From: Prorocentrum cordatum
Lineage: Eukaryota > Sar > Dinophyceae > Prorocentrales > Prorocentraceae
Direction: 5' to 3'
Assembly (NCBI GenBank): GCA_963575745.1
Contig: CAUYUJ010016356.1
Span: forward strand, 164,106-191,605
DNA length: 27,500 bases
The translations under genes were made by a program, and so were the position numbers. The stretch's first letter is position 1. Each line of letters begins with the position of its first letter. The notes beneath the pieces are model-generated. The model made no database searches. It was not told the DNA's origin and saw only the letters and a list, made by a program, of their open reading frames with translations. This document shows, piece by piece, positions 8,545 through 19,132 of this stretch.

Positions 8545-9535
8545 TCGAGCCTTGCAGAGTGCACCACATCGATCCTCTCTTGTCTAGACAGAGAACAGAC
8601 TCTACCCCCTCCAGGGATTATTGACCCCCATTTTCGTTCTGCAATTTGCAGATGATGATCGTGCCCCGTCGTCCATCGTACATATGAGTTCGTACCGTGC
8701 CAGCCAGGCCAGTAGCGACCCTCCCCGCCATCCCCTGCAACAGATATATTATGCGCGCTTACGCGTTTATCAAAACTCATAAGTTTCCAATATTCCTTTG
8801 CAACACATCGGACGAAACGCGCACGCGCGCGTTGTCGCGCGCGCGTGCCGGAATTGTAAAGAAACCCAGGCGTCTTGAGGTTCTAAAAATCGGATGTCCA
8901 ACACACATATAAAACACACGGTTTCGAAACACTGATTTCCCAAAATACTTTGCGCGCGCGCGCTCTTGCGAATTATCGCAGTATGCTACCAAAAAAAGGC
9001 TTCGCGCGCGCGTATGTCGAAATTGTTCGAGCGCCTTTGCGCGCGTGTTGGGGTGGCACGACCCTTGTCAAATAGTACCATGCGGGCCATTCTCGCGCAT
9101 CTGCCGCGCGCGCATTTCGAACTCGTTCCAAAACTTTCATCACCGACGCGACGACGCCGTCATCGTCGTCGGCGTGATCAGCATCGGCGCCGTCACTGGC
9201 TGCCCCGTCGTCGCAGTCAGCATCGTCACCATCATCGTTACTATCATCATCGTGTCTACCATTGTCGACGTTGCCATGGTACCGCGCCGCCCCAAGTCGA
9301 CGACTCGCACTGAAGTGCCCGCTGGGATGTGCCGAGCAGTCAGCGCCACCGCGTTCGCGTCGGTCGCGCCAAACTAGCTGGCTGGCTGGCGCGTGCGAGC
9401 TTGGGTTGGAGCGGCCGCAGAGATGCACCAGCCAACGCTAAGCATGCATCGTATTCGCCACCGCATGGGTTTTGCAAACTAAGTTGCGGGTGGGTGGGTG
9501 GGATGTCTGCAAGGGCAAGGGATGTAGCCATTCGC
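8545..9535. repeat. Satellite unit 1, short form
   Basis: One block B (8810-9050). The seed gttggggtggcacg lies at 9047-9060. A minus-strand frame at 8973-9428 (151 codons) corresponds in sequence to parts of the minus frames of units 2, 3 and 4. Confidence 0.85.
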
Positions 9536-10826
9536 TAGTTCAAATCAATAGTGCCACATCGGTTATCCTTTATTCTTTTTCTTTAAAGCGAATCAGATTT
9601 ACCTCCCCCGCCGAATTTAACGGTGCACCTGTCCGTGTGGCAATGTACTTTTGGTTTTGCTTCATCGTCTGCGCTAAATTTGAATTCGTACCATCCCAGG
9701 CAGGCCGGAGTTCGGTTCCTTCACCCATCCCCTGCCAAAAACATGCAATGCGTGCGCACTCGTTTTATCAAGCGTCATCAGTTTTGAATAACCCTTTGCA
9801 GAACATGGGGCGAAGTGCGCACGCGCGCGTCGTCGCGCGGGCATGCCGCAATCGCTCAAAAACGTAAGGTTTCGTAAGGATATCCAAATCGAGAGTCGCG
9901 GAAGCATATGAAGACATGGTTCCGCAACAAAGGTTTTCAACGAGAAGCCTGAGCCCGCGAGTTGTCAATGTTTGGGACAACTAGTGGTCTTCTCACATTT
10001 TCATGCCATGCTACCAAACTGGCCTCTCGCGCGCGCATGTCGAAATCGACCGAGCGCCCTTGCGCGCGTGCTTTCGCCATAATCTCTTGCAACAGGTGAG
10101 GCTAAGTGCGCGCGCGCGCGTCGTCGCACCCGCAGGCCGAAATCATTCAAAAGCTGGGGGTTCCGCGAGGACTTCAACAGTTAGTGCCCCGAAAACATAA
10201 AACACAACGCATGGTGTTGCAAACGCAGTTTTTCCCCAGGATCCTGCGCTCGTGGTCTTGCGGGTCGGTCTTCCGACATTTTGAGCGCAATTCTGCTGAG
10301 TGGGCTTCTCGCGCCCCATGTCGGATTCGTTCAAAAGCCCGCGCGCGTGGGGGAGGCGCGATCCGCGTCGAAGAATGCCGCGCGGGCGACTCGCGCGCGT
10401 CGGCCGCGCGCGCATGTCGATCTCCTAAAAAAACACCCACCGCCGACGCGAGGACATCGTCATCGTTGTCGGCGGGCGTCATCAACATCGGCGCCGTCGT
10501 TGGCCTTGCCGTCGTCATCGCCACCATGGTCACCATCATCGCTACTCTCATAACCGCGCTACTGTTGTCGGCGTCGCCATGGTACCTCGCTCGCCCGACT
10601 CACCGACTCGCGCTGAAGTGCCTGTTTGGAAGTGCCCAGCCACCGCGGTCGCGTCGGTCGCGCCAAAGTAGCTAGCCGCTGTGCGCGCGAGCATGCGCGG
10701 GGCAGCGCGGCCGCGAGGATGCAGCAGCCAACGCCGAGCACTCATCGCAATCGCTGCCGCGTAGGTTTTGCAAGCCAGGTTGCGGGAGGGTAGGTGGGGT
10801 GTTTGCAATGGCGTGGAAGGTGTCAA
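9536..10826. repeat. Satellite unit 2, long form
   Basis: Block B is present twice, at about 9782-10080 and 10081-10343. The marker cgcgcgcgtcgtcgc appears near 9823 and again near 10113. The position equivalent to the G-rich seed reads gcgcgtgggggaggcgcg at 10343-10360. Confidence 0.85.
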
Positions 10827-11699
10827 CTCATTTGTAAGAGTCACTTCTCCTTTCTAATGAGAGAATCGACTCTACCCTTCCCCCCCGGGATTCCCGGCAC
10901 CCCTTTTCGCGTCGCAATTTGCAAATGATTCTGCCCCATCGTCCAATCTAAATATGAGTTCGTAACGTCCCAGGCAGGCCGGTACCGCCCCCCCCCCCCG
11001 CCATCTTTTGCAAAACATGCTATGCGCGCGCTCGTCTATAACATATCAAGTTTTCATGGGCCTTTTGCAGCGCATTGGACGACACGCGCGCGCGCGTCGT
11101 CGCGCGCATGCCGAAATCCTTCAAAACTTCGGGTTTGGGAAGGATTTCGAAATCGAGTGTCCAAGACACATCTCAAACACATGGTTTCGCAACGCGGGTT
11201 ATCAAAGAAAGGTGCGTGCACTTGTCCGAGTTCTTGAGGTAACCATCGTTTTTTTCGTCCAACATTGTCAGAACATGCTGCCAAACGTGCTTCTCGCGCG
11301 CGTGCCGGTATCGTCCGAACGCCCTTGCGCGCGCGCCGTCGCGAGAATCCTTTGCAGCAGATGCGACGAAGTGCACGCGCGCGCGTCCTCGCGGGCGCTT
11401 GCCGAAACCCCTCAACAACTTCCGGTTTTCTAACGGTTTCAAGACCGAATGTCCAACGCACACTCAAAACACATGGCTTCGCAACATCAGTTTTCAAAAA
11501 GCGCGCGCGCTCTTGCGAATTCTTCATGCAACCATTTGTTTTGTTCGCCCTTGTCATGGTATTCTGCGAAGCGGGCCTTTCGCGCCGCATGCTGACATAA
11601 TTCGCGCGCCCTTGCGCGCGTGGTGGATGGGGGTGGGGTGGGGTGGGGTGGGGTGGGGTGGGGTGGGGTGGGGTGGGGTGGGGTGGGGTGGGGTGGTGT

Positions 11700-11743
<44 letters not shown>

Positions 11744-12213
11744 GTGGGGGGGGGGGGGGGGCGCTGTCCGCGTCAAATAATACCGCGCGGGCGACTCTCG
11801 CGCGTCGGCCGCGCGCGCGTGTCGAACCCTTTCCAAAACCTTCATCGCCGACGCGAGGGCGCCGCCGTCGTCGTCGTCGGCGCGATGAGCATGCGCACCG
11901 TCGCTGGCCGTGGCCTTCGCGGTCAGCATCGCAACCAGCTGCTAGTGTGTACCTTTGTCGCCGTCGCCATGATGCCGCGCCCGCAGAAGTCACCGGTTCG
12001 CATTGAAATGCCCGCTGGGGTGCGCCCAGCAGTCAGCGCCCCCGCGGCTGCGTCGGTCGCGCCGAAATTCACGCGCGCGCGTGCGTGCGCGGGCTGTCGC
12101 GGCCGCAGAGATGCACCAGCCAACGCCAAGCACTCATCGCAATCGCCGCCGCGCGGGGTTTGCAGACCAAGTTGCGGGTGGGTGGGTGGGATGTTTGCGC
12201 GAGCAGTGGAGTG
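10827..12213. repeat. Satellite unit 3, long form with expanded microsatellite
   Basis: Block B is present twice, at about 11050-11345 and 11346-11625. The G-rich seed position has grown into the compound GGGGT/GT/G microsatellite at 11629-11761. A minus-strand frame of 291 codons (11054-11929) passes through it as Pro-His-Thr repeats. Confidence 0.85.
11629..11761. repeat. Compound (GGGGT)13-(GT)n-G16 microsatellite
   Basis: About 13 GGGGT units occupy 11630-11695. A GT run follows at 11697-11743, then 16 consecutive G residues at 11746-11761. The G4-T repeats strongly favour quadruplex formation on the plus strand. It lies inside satellite unit 3 at the place where units 1 and 4 have a single ggggtgg. 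Confidence 0.95.
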
Positions 12214-13199
12214 GGCAACAATTTCCTGTTCAGCATTTCTTTATATAACGAACTCCCCCCCCCGGGAATATCGGTGCCTCTCTTCCCATTGCAAGTTGCG
12301 CATGATTCTGCCCAGTCGTCCATCCTAAATCTGAACACGTATCGTTCCAGCTAAGCTGGCATCGACCCCCTCCGCCATCCTTTGGAAAAAAAACGCGATG
12401 CGCGCGGATTCGTTTATCGAAAAACTTGAGCTCCCACAGATCCCTTTGACCAGATATGGCGAAGTGCGCGCGTCGTCGCGCGCGAATGCCGCAATCCTCC
12501 CAAACCCTTGGGTTCTGGAAGGGGTTCAAAATCGAGTGTCCCAAGAACATTTTTAAACACAACACGTGGCTTCGCAAGCGGATTTCCAACAATAACTTGC
12601 GCGCGCGTTTTTGCGAAGTATTTGGAAAACCATTGGTTTTCAACGTGTTCATGACATGCTACCAAACGGGCTTCGCGCGCGCATGTCGGAATCGTTCGAA
12701 CGCCCTTGCGCGCGTGCTGGGGTGGCACGACCCGTGTCACATAGTGCCATGCGGCCCACTCTCGCGCGACTGCCGCGCGCGCATTTCGAACTCCGATCAA
12801 AACCGTCATCTCCGACGCGAAGACGCCGTCATCGTCGTCGGCGTGATCAGCATCGGCACTGTCACTGTCTGCCCCGTCGTCGCTGCCAACATCGCCAGCA
12901 CCATCGCTACTATCATAATCGTGCCTACCGTTGTCGACGTTGCCATGATACTGCGCCCGCCCAAGTCGCCGACTCGCACTGCGGTGCCCGTTGGGATGTG
13001 CCGCGCGGTCAGCGCCACCGCTTTCGCGTCGGTCGCGCCAAACTAGCTGGCTGGCTGGCGCGCGCGAGCATGTGTGGGCTAGCGCGGCCGCAACTATGCA
13101 CCTGACAACACCAAACACTTATCGCAATCGGTTCCGCATGGGTTTTGCAAACCAAGTTGCGGGTGGGTGGGTGGGGTGATTGCGCGAGCAGTGGAGTTG
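12214..13199. repeat. Satellite unit 4, short form
   Basis: A single block B, with seed gctggggtggcacg at 12715-12728. Its minus strand is open for 234 codons at 12414-13118. The array stops at about 13199, where a different short repeat begins. Confidence 0.85.
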
Positions 13200-13224
13200 A
13201 CGACGTCAAGTTCGACAAGTGAGT

Positions 13225-13530
13225 TGCACCACATAGATTGCACCACGTATGTTACACCAAATTCGTTGCACCACGTATACGTAACCACACATATTACTTA
13301 ACGTACGTTGTGCCACTCAGCTGGTACCACATATATGATATTACGCGTCATGCACCCCATTTTTTGCGTACACAGATCGCGAACTATAACTATTTCACCA
13401 CATATATAGATGTATGCACCACATATATAGATTTATGCACCACATCGCGTAGCTGACACCCCATATATAGATTTATGCACCACATCGGCTGCGCAACATA
13501 ATTTGTTACCACATACGGTTTGTGGTCCAC
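13225..13530. repeat. Degenerate GCACCACAT / ATATATAG array
   Basis: The motif gcaccaca(t/c) or accacat recurs about every 18-25 bases. The clearest part is at 13399-13485, where tatgcaccacatatatagat repeats with a period near 21-37. The DNA is A/T-richer than its neighbours, and no gene is recognised. Confidence 0.75.
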
Positions 13531-13601
13531 GTTGGCTCGCACTAGTAATAGGGCTTCGCCTGGGCGACCAAAGGCTGTGGACCCAACGTTGAACCCTCAC
13601 A

Positions 13602-14168
13602 CGAGGAGGACGAGGAGGAGGAGGAGGAGGAGGAGGAGGAGGAGGAAGAGGAGGAGGAGGAGGACGGGGGGGGAGGAGGCGGGGAGGAGCGGAGACGAGG
13701 AAAAGGAGGATGACGAGGAGGAGGATGAGGAAGAGGACAAGGAGGAGGGAGGATGAGGAGGATGGAGGAGAGGAGGAGGAGGAGGAGAGGAGGAGGAGGG
13801 GAGGAGGGAGGAGGAGGAGGAGGAGGAGGAGGAGGCGGAGGAGGAGGAGGAGGAGGAGGAGGAGGAGGATGGAGAGGAGGAGGAGGAAGAAAAGGAGGAG
13901 GAGGAGGAGGAGGAGGAGGAGGGGGAGGAGGAGGAGGAGGAGGAAGGGGAGGAGGAATGGGAGGAGAGGAGGAGGAGGAGGAGGAGGAGGAGGAGGAGGA
14001 GGAGGAGGAGGAGGAGGAGGAGGAGGAGGAGGAGGAGGAAGAGGAGGAGGAGGAGAGGAGGAGGAGGAGGAAGGAGGAGGAGGAGGAGGAGGAGGAGGAG
14101 GAGGAGGAGGAGGAGGCGGAGGAGGAGGAGGAGGAGGAGGAGGAGGAGGAGGAGGGGGAGGAGGACGA
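13602..14168. repeat. 567 bp GGA polypurine tract
   Basis: Almost uninterrupted (GGA)n with rare GGC, GAT and AAA changes. Six frames are open over hundreds of bases for this reason alone: Glu, Gly and Arg runs on plus; Ser, Pro and Leu runs on minus. It begins abruptly after a mixed sequence ending in cacgaggacgaggagg. Confidence 0.95.
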
Positions 14169-15120
14169 CGAAAAAGAAGAAGACGACACATATTAATAAT
14201 ACTAATAATACGAAGAATACGAATACTAACAACCATACATGGGGATAACACTAATGAGAATAATCACACTAAAAATGATATTAATAGTAATAATTACCTG
14301 AATACTATTATGAAGAAGAATATCCCGAATACTTTTGATAATACGAATTCGAATAAGACTAATACTATTCATAAGAAGAAGTACACTAAGACTCATGTGA
14401 ATAATACTACGAATAAGACGACGAAGGACACAATATTAGAAAGACGAAGTAAACGAACAATAGTGTTAATAATACGACCAATTTCATTAAGAAGACCACT
14501 TATACTACTGCCAATGAGGCTACCGATGATAATACCGCTGATGCTAATATTAATCACGCTACTCATAATAGTGATATTATTAAGAGGAATAGCGCGAATG
14601 CTACTATCAAGAATAATATTAATACTACTCATAACAATAATACCAATCATAGTAATACCACTGCTAATACTATTAGAAATCTTAATATCCATAATAAGAA
14701 AATAATGGTACGACAACTAAGAAGAATAGTAGTATTAAGAAGAAGAATGCGAAGAATACTACGACTAATACTGATACTAAGAATAAGACTAATCAACATA
14801 ATAATAATACGGAGAGTAATAGGAAAGATAATACTAACAGCAAAAAGAAGAACAATACTGATATTCATATTAAAAAGAAGAATAATAATAATAACGAATA
14901 AGGATAATAGTACTACTATTAATAATGCTACTAATAATACTAAGACTAATAATAATAATCATAATAATAATATTAATAATAATAATACGAATAATGATAA
15001 TACAAAGAATAATGATACGGAAATCATGATGATAAGAAGAACAATGATACTACAACGTATAAGAACAATAACACTAATCAACACATGATAATAAGACGAA
15101 CAATGAAGTACTAAGAAGAA
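14169..15120. repeat. 950 bp degenerate A/T-rich triplet array
   Basis: The array consists of AAT, ACT, ACG, AAG, ATT and related triplets. Unlike 5756-6243, the triplet phase changes several times, for example near 14237 and 14440. It therefore cannot be one coding frame even though stops are rare in the right local frame. It is directly continuous with the GGA tract on its left through gacgacgaaaaagaagaagacgac. Confidence 0.85.
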
Positions 15121-15262
15121 GACGAAGAAGAAGAGGAGGAGAAGGGGGGCAGGAGGAGGAGGAGGATGAGGATGAAGAGGAGGAGGATGACGAGTTGGAG
15201 GAGGAGGTGGACGAGGATGGTGATGATGATGATGCTGATGATGATGATGATGATGATGATGC

Positions 15263-15294
<32 letters not shown>

Positions 15295-15395
15295 GTAAGG
15301 GTGAGGAGGAGGAGGAGGAGGAGGAGGATGAGGAAGAGGAGGGGAAGGAGGAGGAAGAGGAGGAGGAGGCGGGGGAGGAGGAGGAGGACTAAGAA
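15121..15395. repeat. GGA tract with a central GAT run
   Basis: (GGA)n surrounds a (GAT)n run with occasional GCT at about 15217-15296, giving Glu-Asp-Glu runs in one plus frame. Short poly-Met and poly-Arg frames overlap it. Confidence 0.92.
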
Positions 15396-15800
15396 GAATA
15401 GGAAGAGGAGGACTAATAACAGTAATAATACGAATAATCATACTTATACTAATATCAATAATATTACGATTAGTGTGAGTATTAAGAATAATATCAATAA
15501 GAGTAATACTACTAATAACAAGAAGAGGAGGAGGAAGAGGATGAACAGGAGGAGGAGGAAGAGGAGGAGGAGGAGGAGTAGGAGGAAGAGGAGGAAAAGG
15601 AGGAGGAAGAAAAGGAGGAGGAGGAGGAAGAGGAGGAATACTAATACGAAGCATTAAAATAATCATACGGGAATAATATAAAGAAACATTTTAAGAGCAA
15701 TACTAATAATACGTAATAGAATTAAGAAGAAGACGACTCATACAAATAATCGAGTAATAATACTACGAATAAAAATACGAATAATAATAATAAGAATAGT
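15396..15800. repeat. Degenerate triplet array with embedded GGA tract
   Basis: Triplets of the AAT/ACT/ACG type fill 15396-15520 and 15646-15800. An imperfect GGA/AGA tract occupies 15521-15645. Confidence 0.82.
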
Positions 15801-16040
15801 AATACTATTACTATTACTATTACTATTACTATTACTATTGCTATTACTATTACTATTACTATTACTATTACTATTACTATTACTATTACTATTACTATTA
15901 CTATTACTATTACTATTACTATTACTATTACTATTATTATATTACTATTACTATTACTATTACTATTACTATTACTATTACTATTACTATTACTATTACT
16001 ATTACTATTACTATTACTATTACTATTACTGTTACTGTTA
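15801..16040. repeat. (ATTACT)n hexanucleotide array, about 40 units
   Basis: About 240 bases are nearly perfect repeats of tattac, with isolated changes such as tattgc at about 15838 and tattattatat at about 15932. It encodes poly-Leu, poly-Tyr or Ser-Asn runs depending on frame and strand. It appears to have grown from the ATT/ACT triplets around it. Confidence 0.95.
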
Positions 16041-16450
16041 CTTTTCACTGTTACTATCACTACTATTATTATTGTTTTTACTATTACTATTATTATTACT
16101 ATTCCTATTACTATTGCTACTACTACTACTACCAATAATACTAATACTAATCCTAATACTAGTAGTAATAGTAATAATATCAAGCATAGAAATAATAACA
16201 CTAATACTAATAATAATACTATTCATACTGCGGCTAAAAAATAATAGTCGTAATAATCAGAGTAGTAGTAATAATAATAGTACTAATAATCATAATAATA
16301 TTAATGATAATCGTAATAGTAATACTACTAATAATAATGATAATACTGATAATAATGCAATGATATAGTAATATAATGATCGTAATGACAAGAATACTAA
16401 TAATATCACTATTACTATTAATAATACGAAGAAGAAAAATACAACTTAAA
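16041..16450. repeat. Degenerate ATT/ACT/AAT triplet array
   Basis: The decayed continuation of the hexanucleotide array passes into AAT- and AGT-rich triplets. Phase is inconsistent, and no gene is seen. Confidence 0.82.
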
Positions 16451-16530
16451 AGAGGAGGATAAGGAGAATGAGGAGGAGGAGGAGGAGGAGGAGGAGGAGG
16501 AGGAGGAGGAGGAAGAGAAGGAACAAACGG
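16451..16530. repeat. GGA tract closing the triplet block
   Basis: A short (GGA)n tract that ends in gaagagaaggaac, after which GC-rich mixed sequence begins. Confidence 0.9.
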
Positions 16531-17172
16531 AAGAGGAGGAACCAGGCTCCTTTCTTCAATCTGCACCCTGCTTGTCGCTGCGCCGCCAGCGCGCTCCCTG
16601 TCCCAGGGGCCGACGCCCTCCCCGCACCGGGCATGTCCGACGGCAGAGCGCGCCCGCCCGCCCGCGCCCTCGCGCGCGCGAGCCCGCAGGTCGTCGCCAC
16701 CCCGCGGGGGCCCCCTCGCGACGAGGGCCCCCCTCCCCGCCTCGTGCTCCGCGGTCTGGGCCGGGGAGCCGCTCTTCTCCAAAGGGGGGCCCCTGGGCCT
16801 CGTGAGGGCCGGGGAGCCGCTCTTCTCCAAAGGGGAGCCGCTCTTCTCCAAAGGGAGGCCGCGGGCGCGCGGCGGCGAGCGGCGGCAGCGGCAGCGGGTG
16901 CGGCTGCACTGGTGCTGCGACGGCGGCGGCGGCGGCGGCGACGACAGCGGCGGCGACGGCGACGACAACGTCGGGCCTCGCCGCTCGAGCGCAGCAGGCG
17001 AACCGCGAGGCGACCGCCCTCACGGTGCACCCCTGCAGCATCGATGGCGCCCAAAGGCCCACTCGGGAGGGGGGGGGTCTCGGCCCCAGTGCGAAAAAAT
17101 TGCGACTCCCGGATCTCCGCGCTTCGGCGCGACACGCTACCCACTCTGCCAGCCCCCGGGCGCCCATGTCCC
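16531..17172. other. GC-rich segment, open in many frames
   Basis: Very GC-rich DNA in which frames of 200-300 codons are open on both strands without a recognisable product. A GCG/GAC-rich stretch lies at 16918-16968. The Arg/Ala/Gly/Pro-dominated translations are typical of GC-rich non-coding sequence. Confidence 0.45.
16759..16855. repeat. Tandem gagccgctcttctccaaagg, three copies
   Basis: The 20-base core occurs starting at 16766, 16814 and 16835, with spacings of 48 and 21. Both spacings are multiples of three, so reading frame is kept (Pro-Phe-Gly-Glu-Glu-Arg-Leu on the minus strand). The copies are identical through the core. Confidence 0.92.
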
Positions 17173-17300
17173 GAGCCCTTCCGAGCACCCCGCCCCGCGG
17201 AGCGGAGCGACACGCCATCCGCCCGCAAGGCACGGCGCGTCGCCGGGGCCGCCGCCGCGACACGCTGTGCAGAAGGCTCCTGACCGTACTCCGGACTTCC
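17173..17300. repeat. Dispersed repeat family D, copy 3
   Basis: Bases 17173-17264 match 2504-2597, and weaker similarity continues to about 17295 (ctcctgaccgt against ctcttgacggt). It is in the same orientation as copy 1. Confidence 0.75.
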
Positions 17301-17407
17301 GGCGGCCGTTCGGGGCGGCTCGGGCACCCCCGGGGCGCTCGGCGAGGCGCACTGCAGGCCTCCCGAGCCTGCCTGCGTGTGCGGCCGCGGGTGTTACCAG
17401 TTTGACA

Positions 17408-17530
17408 CATATCCCTATCCCTATGTTTGACATCCCCTCACCTCGATGCCGATCTTAAGGATTCCAACAATTTCTGAGGGCCTATCCCTAAGATTGTCCT
17501 CGCTTTTTGCTCGCCCATCTTAGGGATAGG
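17408..17530. repeat. Interstitial CCCTA repeats and a perfect 14 bp hairpin
   Basis: A short tatccctatccctatg run lies at 17408-17424. Bases 17481-17494 (cctatccctaagat) are the exact reverse complement of 17517-17530, with 22 bases between. The arms contain CCCTAT and CCCTAA, which resemble telomere-type units but are far too few for a telomere. Confidence 0.85.
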
Positions 17531-18274
17531 GATCAGTTCGAGGCTGGTTAGGGTGGGCGGCGCGGTGCCCAGCTCCGTCGGGGGGGCGCGCGCCCCGGCT
17601 GTCGTTGGGCGCCGCTGCGCTGGGAGCCGAGCGCGCCGGAGGGCGCAGGGGGCCGGCCTCGGCGATTAACGTTCGATCCATATACCTTGTGAAATTCCAG
17701 CGGACCTGAGCCTCGCCCACCGGAACGAATCTCGAGCACCTTAAAGTACCGAAGTGTGAGGGTTTTCACGTGTCGTGCCTTAGGAGGCGGTATTCGTTCG
17801 ACACTGTTTCGAGGCTTGCGGGTTCAGCGAGGACCCCAGGTAAGGGGACCCGGTCAGTGGTAGGGCCCGGGAGCCCGGGAGCCCCGAAATTGGCCAGAAT
17901 CCTTTAACCAGGTTTGTCGTAGCTGGTGTTTTTTTCGGGTGACGGCAGTTCCAGTTAGTGGAACGGGGCGGGGTGGGCGTCCCCCAGTACACATGATCCA
18001 ACCAGGTCCCACTAACTCCAGTTCTGCCAACGCCCGATACTCTTCTAGGTGCTCGAAATTATTTCTGGGACGTGGTCCTCAAGTACGATGGGAGCAACTT
18101 AGTCCACACCCCTGCTGCTGCCCTCCGCTCCCGGCGCCAGGTGCAGCAGGGTATGGGGCGTGGCCTCGGAGGCCAGACTTTGAAGCCGGATCCCCGCGCT
18201 GACCACGTGTGGGCCCGGGGCGTGGGCGGGGGGCATGGGTTTCAAATGCCGATCACCCACGCCCGCCGCCGCGC
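17531..18274. other. Mixed-sequence segment, no recognisable gene
   Basis: Balanced-composition DNA with frames of about 60-110 codons on both strands. None has a motif I recognise, and no splice pattern stands out. Confidence 0.45.
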
Positions 18275-18385
18275 CCTCCCTCCTCCCCCCCTCCGTCCTG
18301 CCATCTCCCCCTCCTTCCGCCCTCCTCCCTCCCTCCTTCGATCCTCCCTCCCTCCCTCCTCCCTCCCTCCTTCGATCCTTCGATC
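18275..18385. repeat. CCTCCCT tract with TTCGATCC interruptions
   Basis: A pyrimidine tract of CCTCCCT-type units. The octamer ttcgatcc is embedded three times, at about 18338, 18372 and 18380, so the tract includes a longer duplicated unit. Confidence 0.88.
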
Positions 18386-18932
18386 CTCCGCCCTCCTGCC
18401 CTGCGGTTAGTTCGGTCAGGCCCAGCTCAGGGGCTTAGGCAAGCCGTGCACGCTACCAATCTCCAAGACCCGACGGGAATATCTCGATCGGATTTCGAGG
18501 GGCTTGTTTCCCAAAGCTGGTAACTGAGCTCAGCCTTCTGTTTTTTGTTTCCCCTACGGATGGCGGAAACCCTGGGAATCCCTCCCTGTATTCGGATGCA
18601 ACTCTTGGGACGTTGAATCAGCATCGGCGATGGTGAACATGACCGTGGTCGAGAGCTGCCCTGATCTGGCGTAGTCCACGTTAATATTGTCCCGCTGAAT
18701 CTGGCTTGATCTGGCTCAATGCTTGGCCGAATCAGGCATACTCTGGCTCAGTGGCCCGTTTCTCGGGGTTGATTGGTATCCGAATCGTTCTTGCACTCCC
18801 AGGGTTGGCTTCCTCCCTCTCCTCCCACCCCTTCTCTCGAAGAATAAGCAACGGCATAAACACACTTTCCCAGAATTCCGCGCGGACTGCTTGGCTCGGC
18901 GTTGGGCCCCCCGTGGCAGTGCCTCCGGCGCC
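18386..18932. other. Unassigned segment with an atctggct cluster
   Basis: No gene is recognised. Between about 18661 and 18745 the motif (t)ctggct or atctggc recurs six times at irregular spacing, a degenerate short tandem. Confidence 0.45.
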
Positions 18933-19132
18933 GATCCGAGTAATCTGCGCGGACCTCCGATACATTATATTCATGCCGCTGTTCCTCTACTCGCGGCATG
19001 ATCCTCACTGCGCCCAGGCGGGCTCGAGGGAACGCAAGAGAGGTGGGTCAGCACTGATCCGAGCAATCTGCGCGGACCTCCGAGACATTATACTCATGCC
19101 GTTTGCTATTCCTCTATTCGGCCTCGCGCAGC
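18933..19132. repeat. 123 bp tandem duplication
   Basis: The segment starting gatccgag at 18933 recurs at 19056. The first 50 or so bases of each are closely matched (aatctgcgcggacctccga, then acattata and tcatgccg). The second copy runs directly into the foldback element, which may have truncated it. Confidence 0.9.

Larger units (their letters stand above)
8545..13199. repeat. Four-unit complex satellite array
   Basis: Four head-to-tail diverged copies share a fixed order. First comes a head (ggattattgacccc-like, then gcaatttgca, then caggcaggccgg). Next is a CG-rich block B with cgcgcgcgtcgtcgcgcgcatgcc. Then come a gacgcgacgacgccgtcatcgtcgtcggcg block, a gctggctggcgcg/gcggccgcagagatgcacc block, and a tail, gttgcgggtgggtgggtggg. 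The tail lies at about 9484, 10781, 12173 and 13157. Periods are about 1297, 1392 and 984. Long units carry block B twice. No mobile-element protein is visible. Confidence 0.9.

Noticed and set aside
13433-14705. Several long Pro-, Ser-, Leu- and Gly-rich frames on both strands
   Set aside because: All are alternative readings of the same (GGA)n tract.
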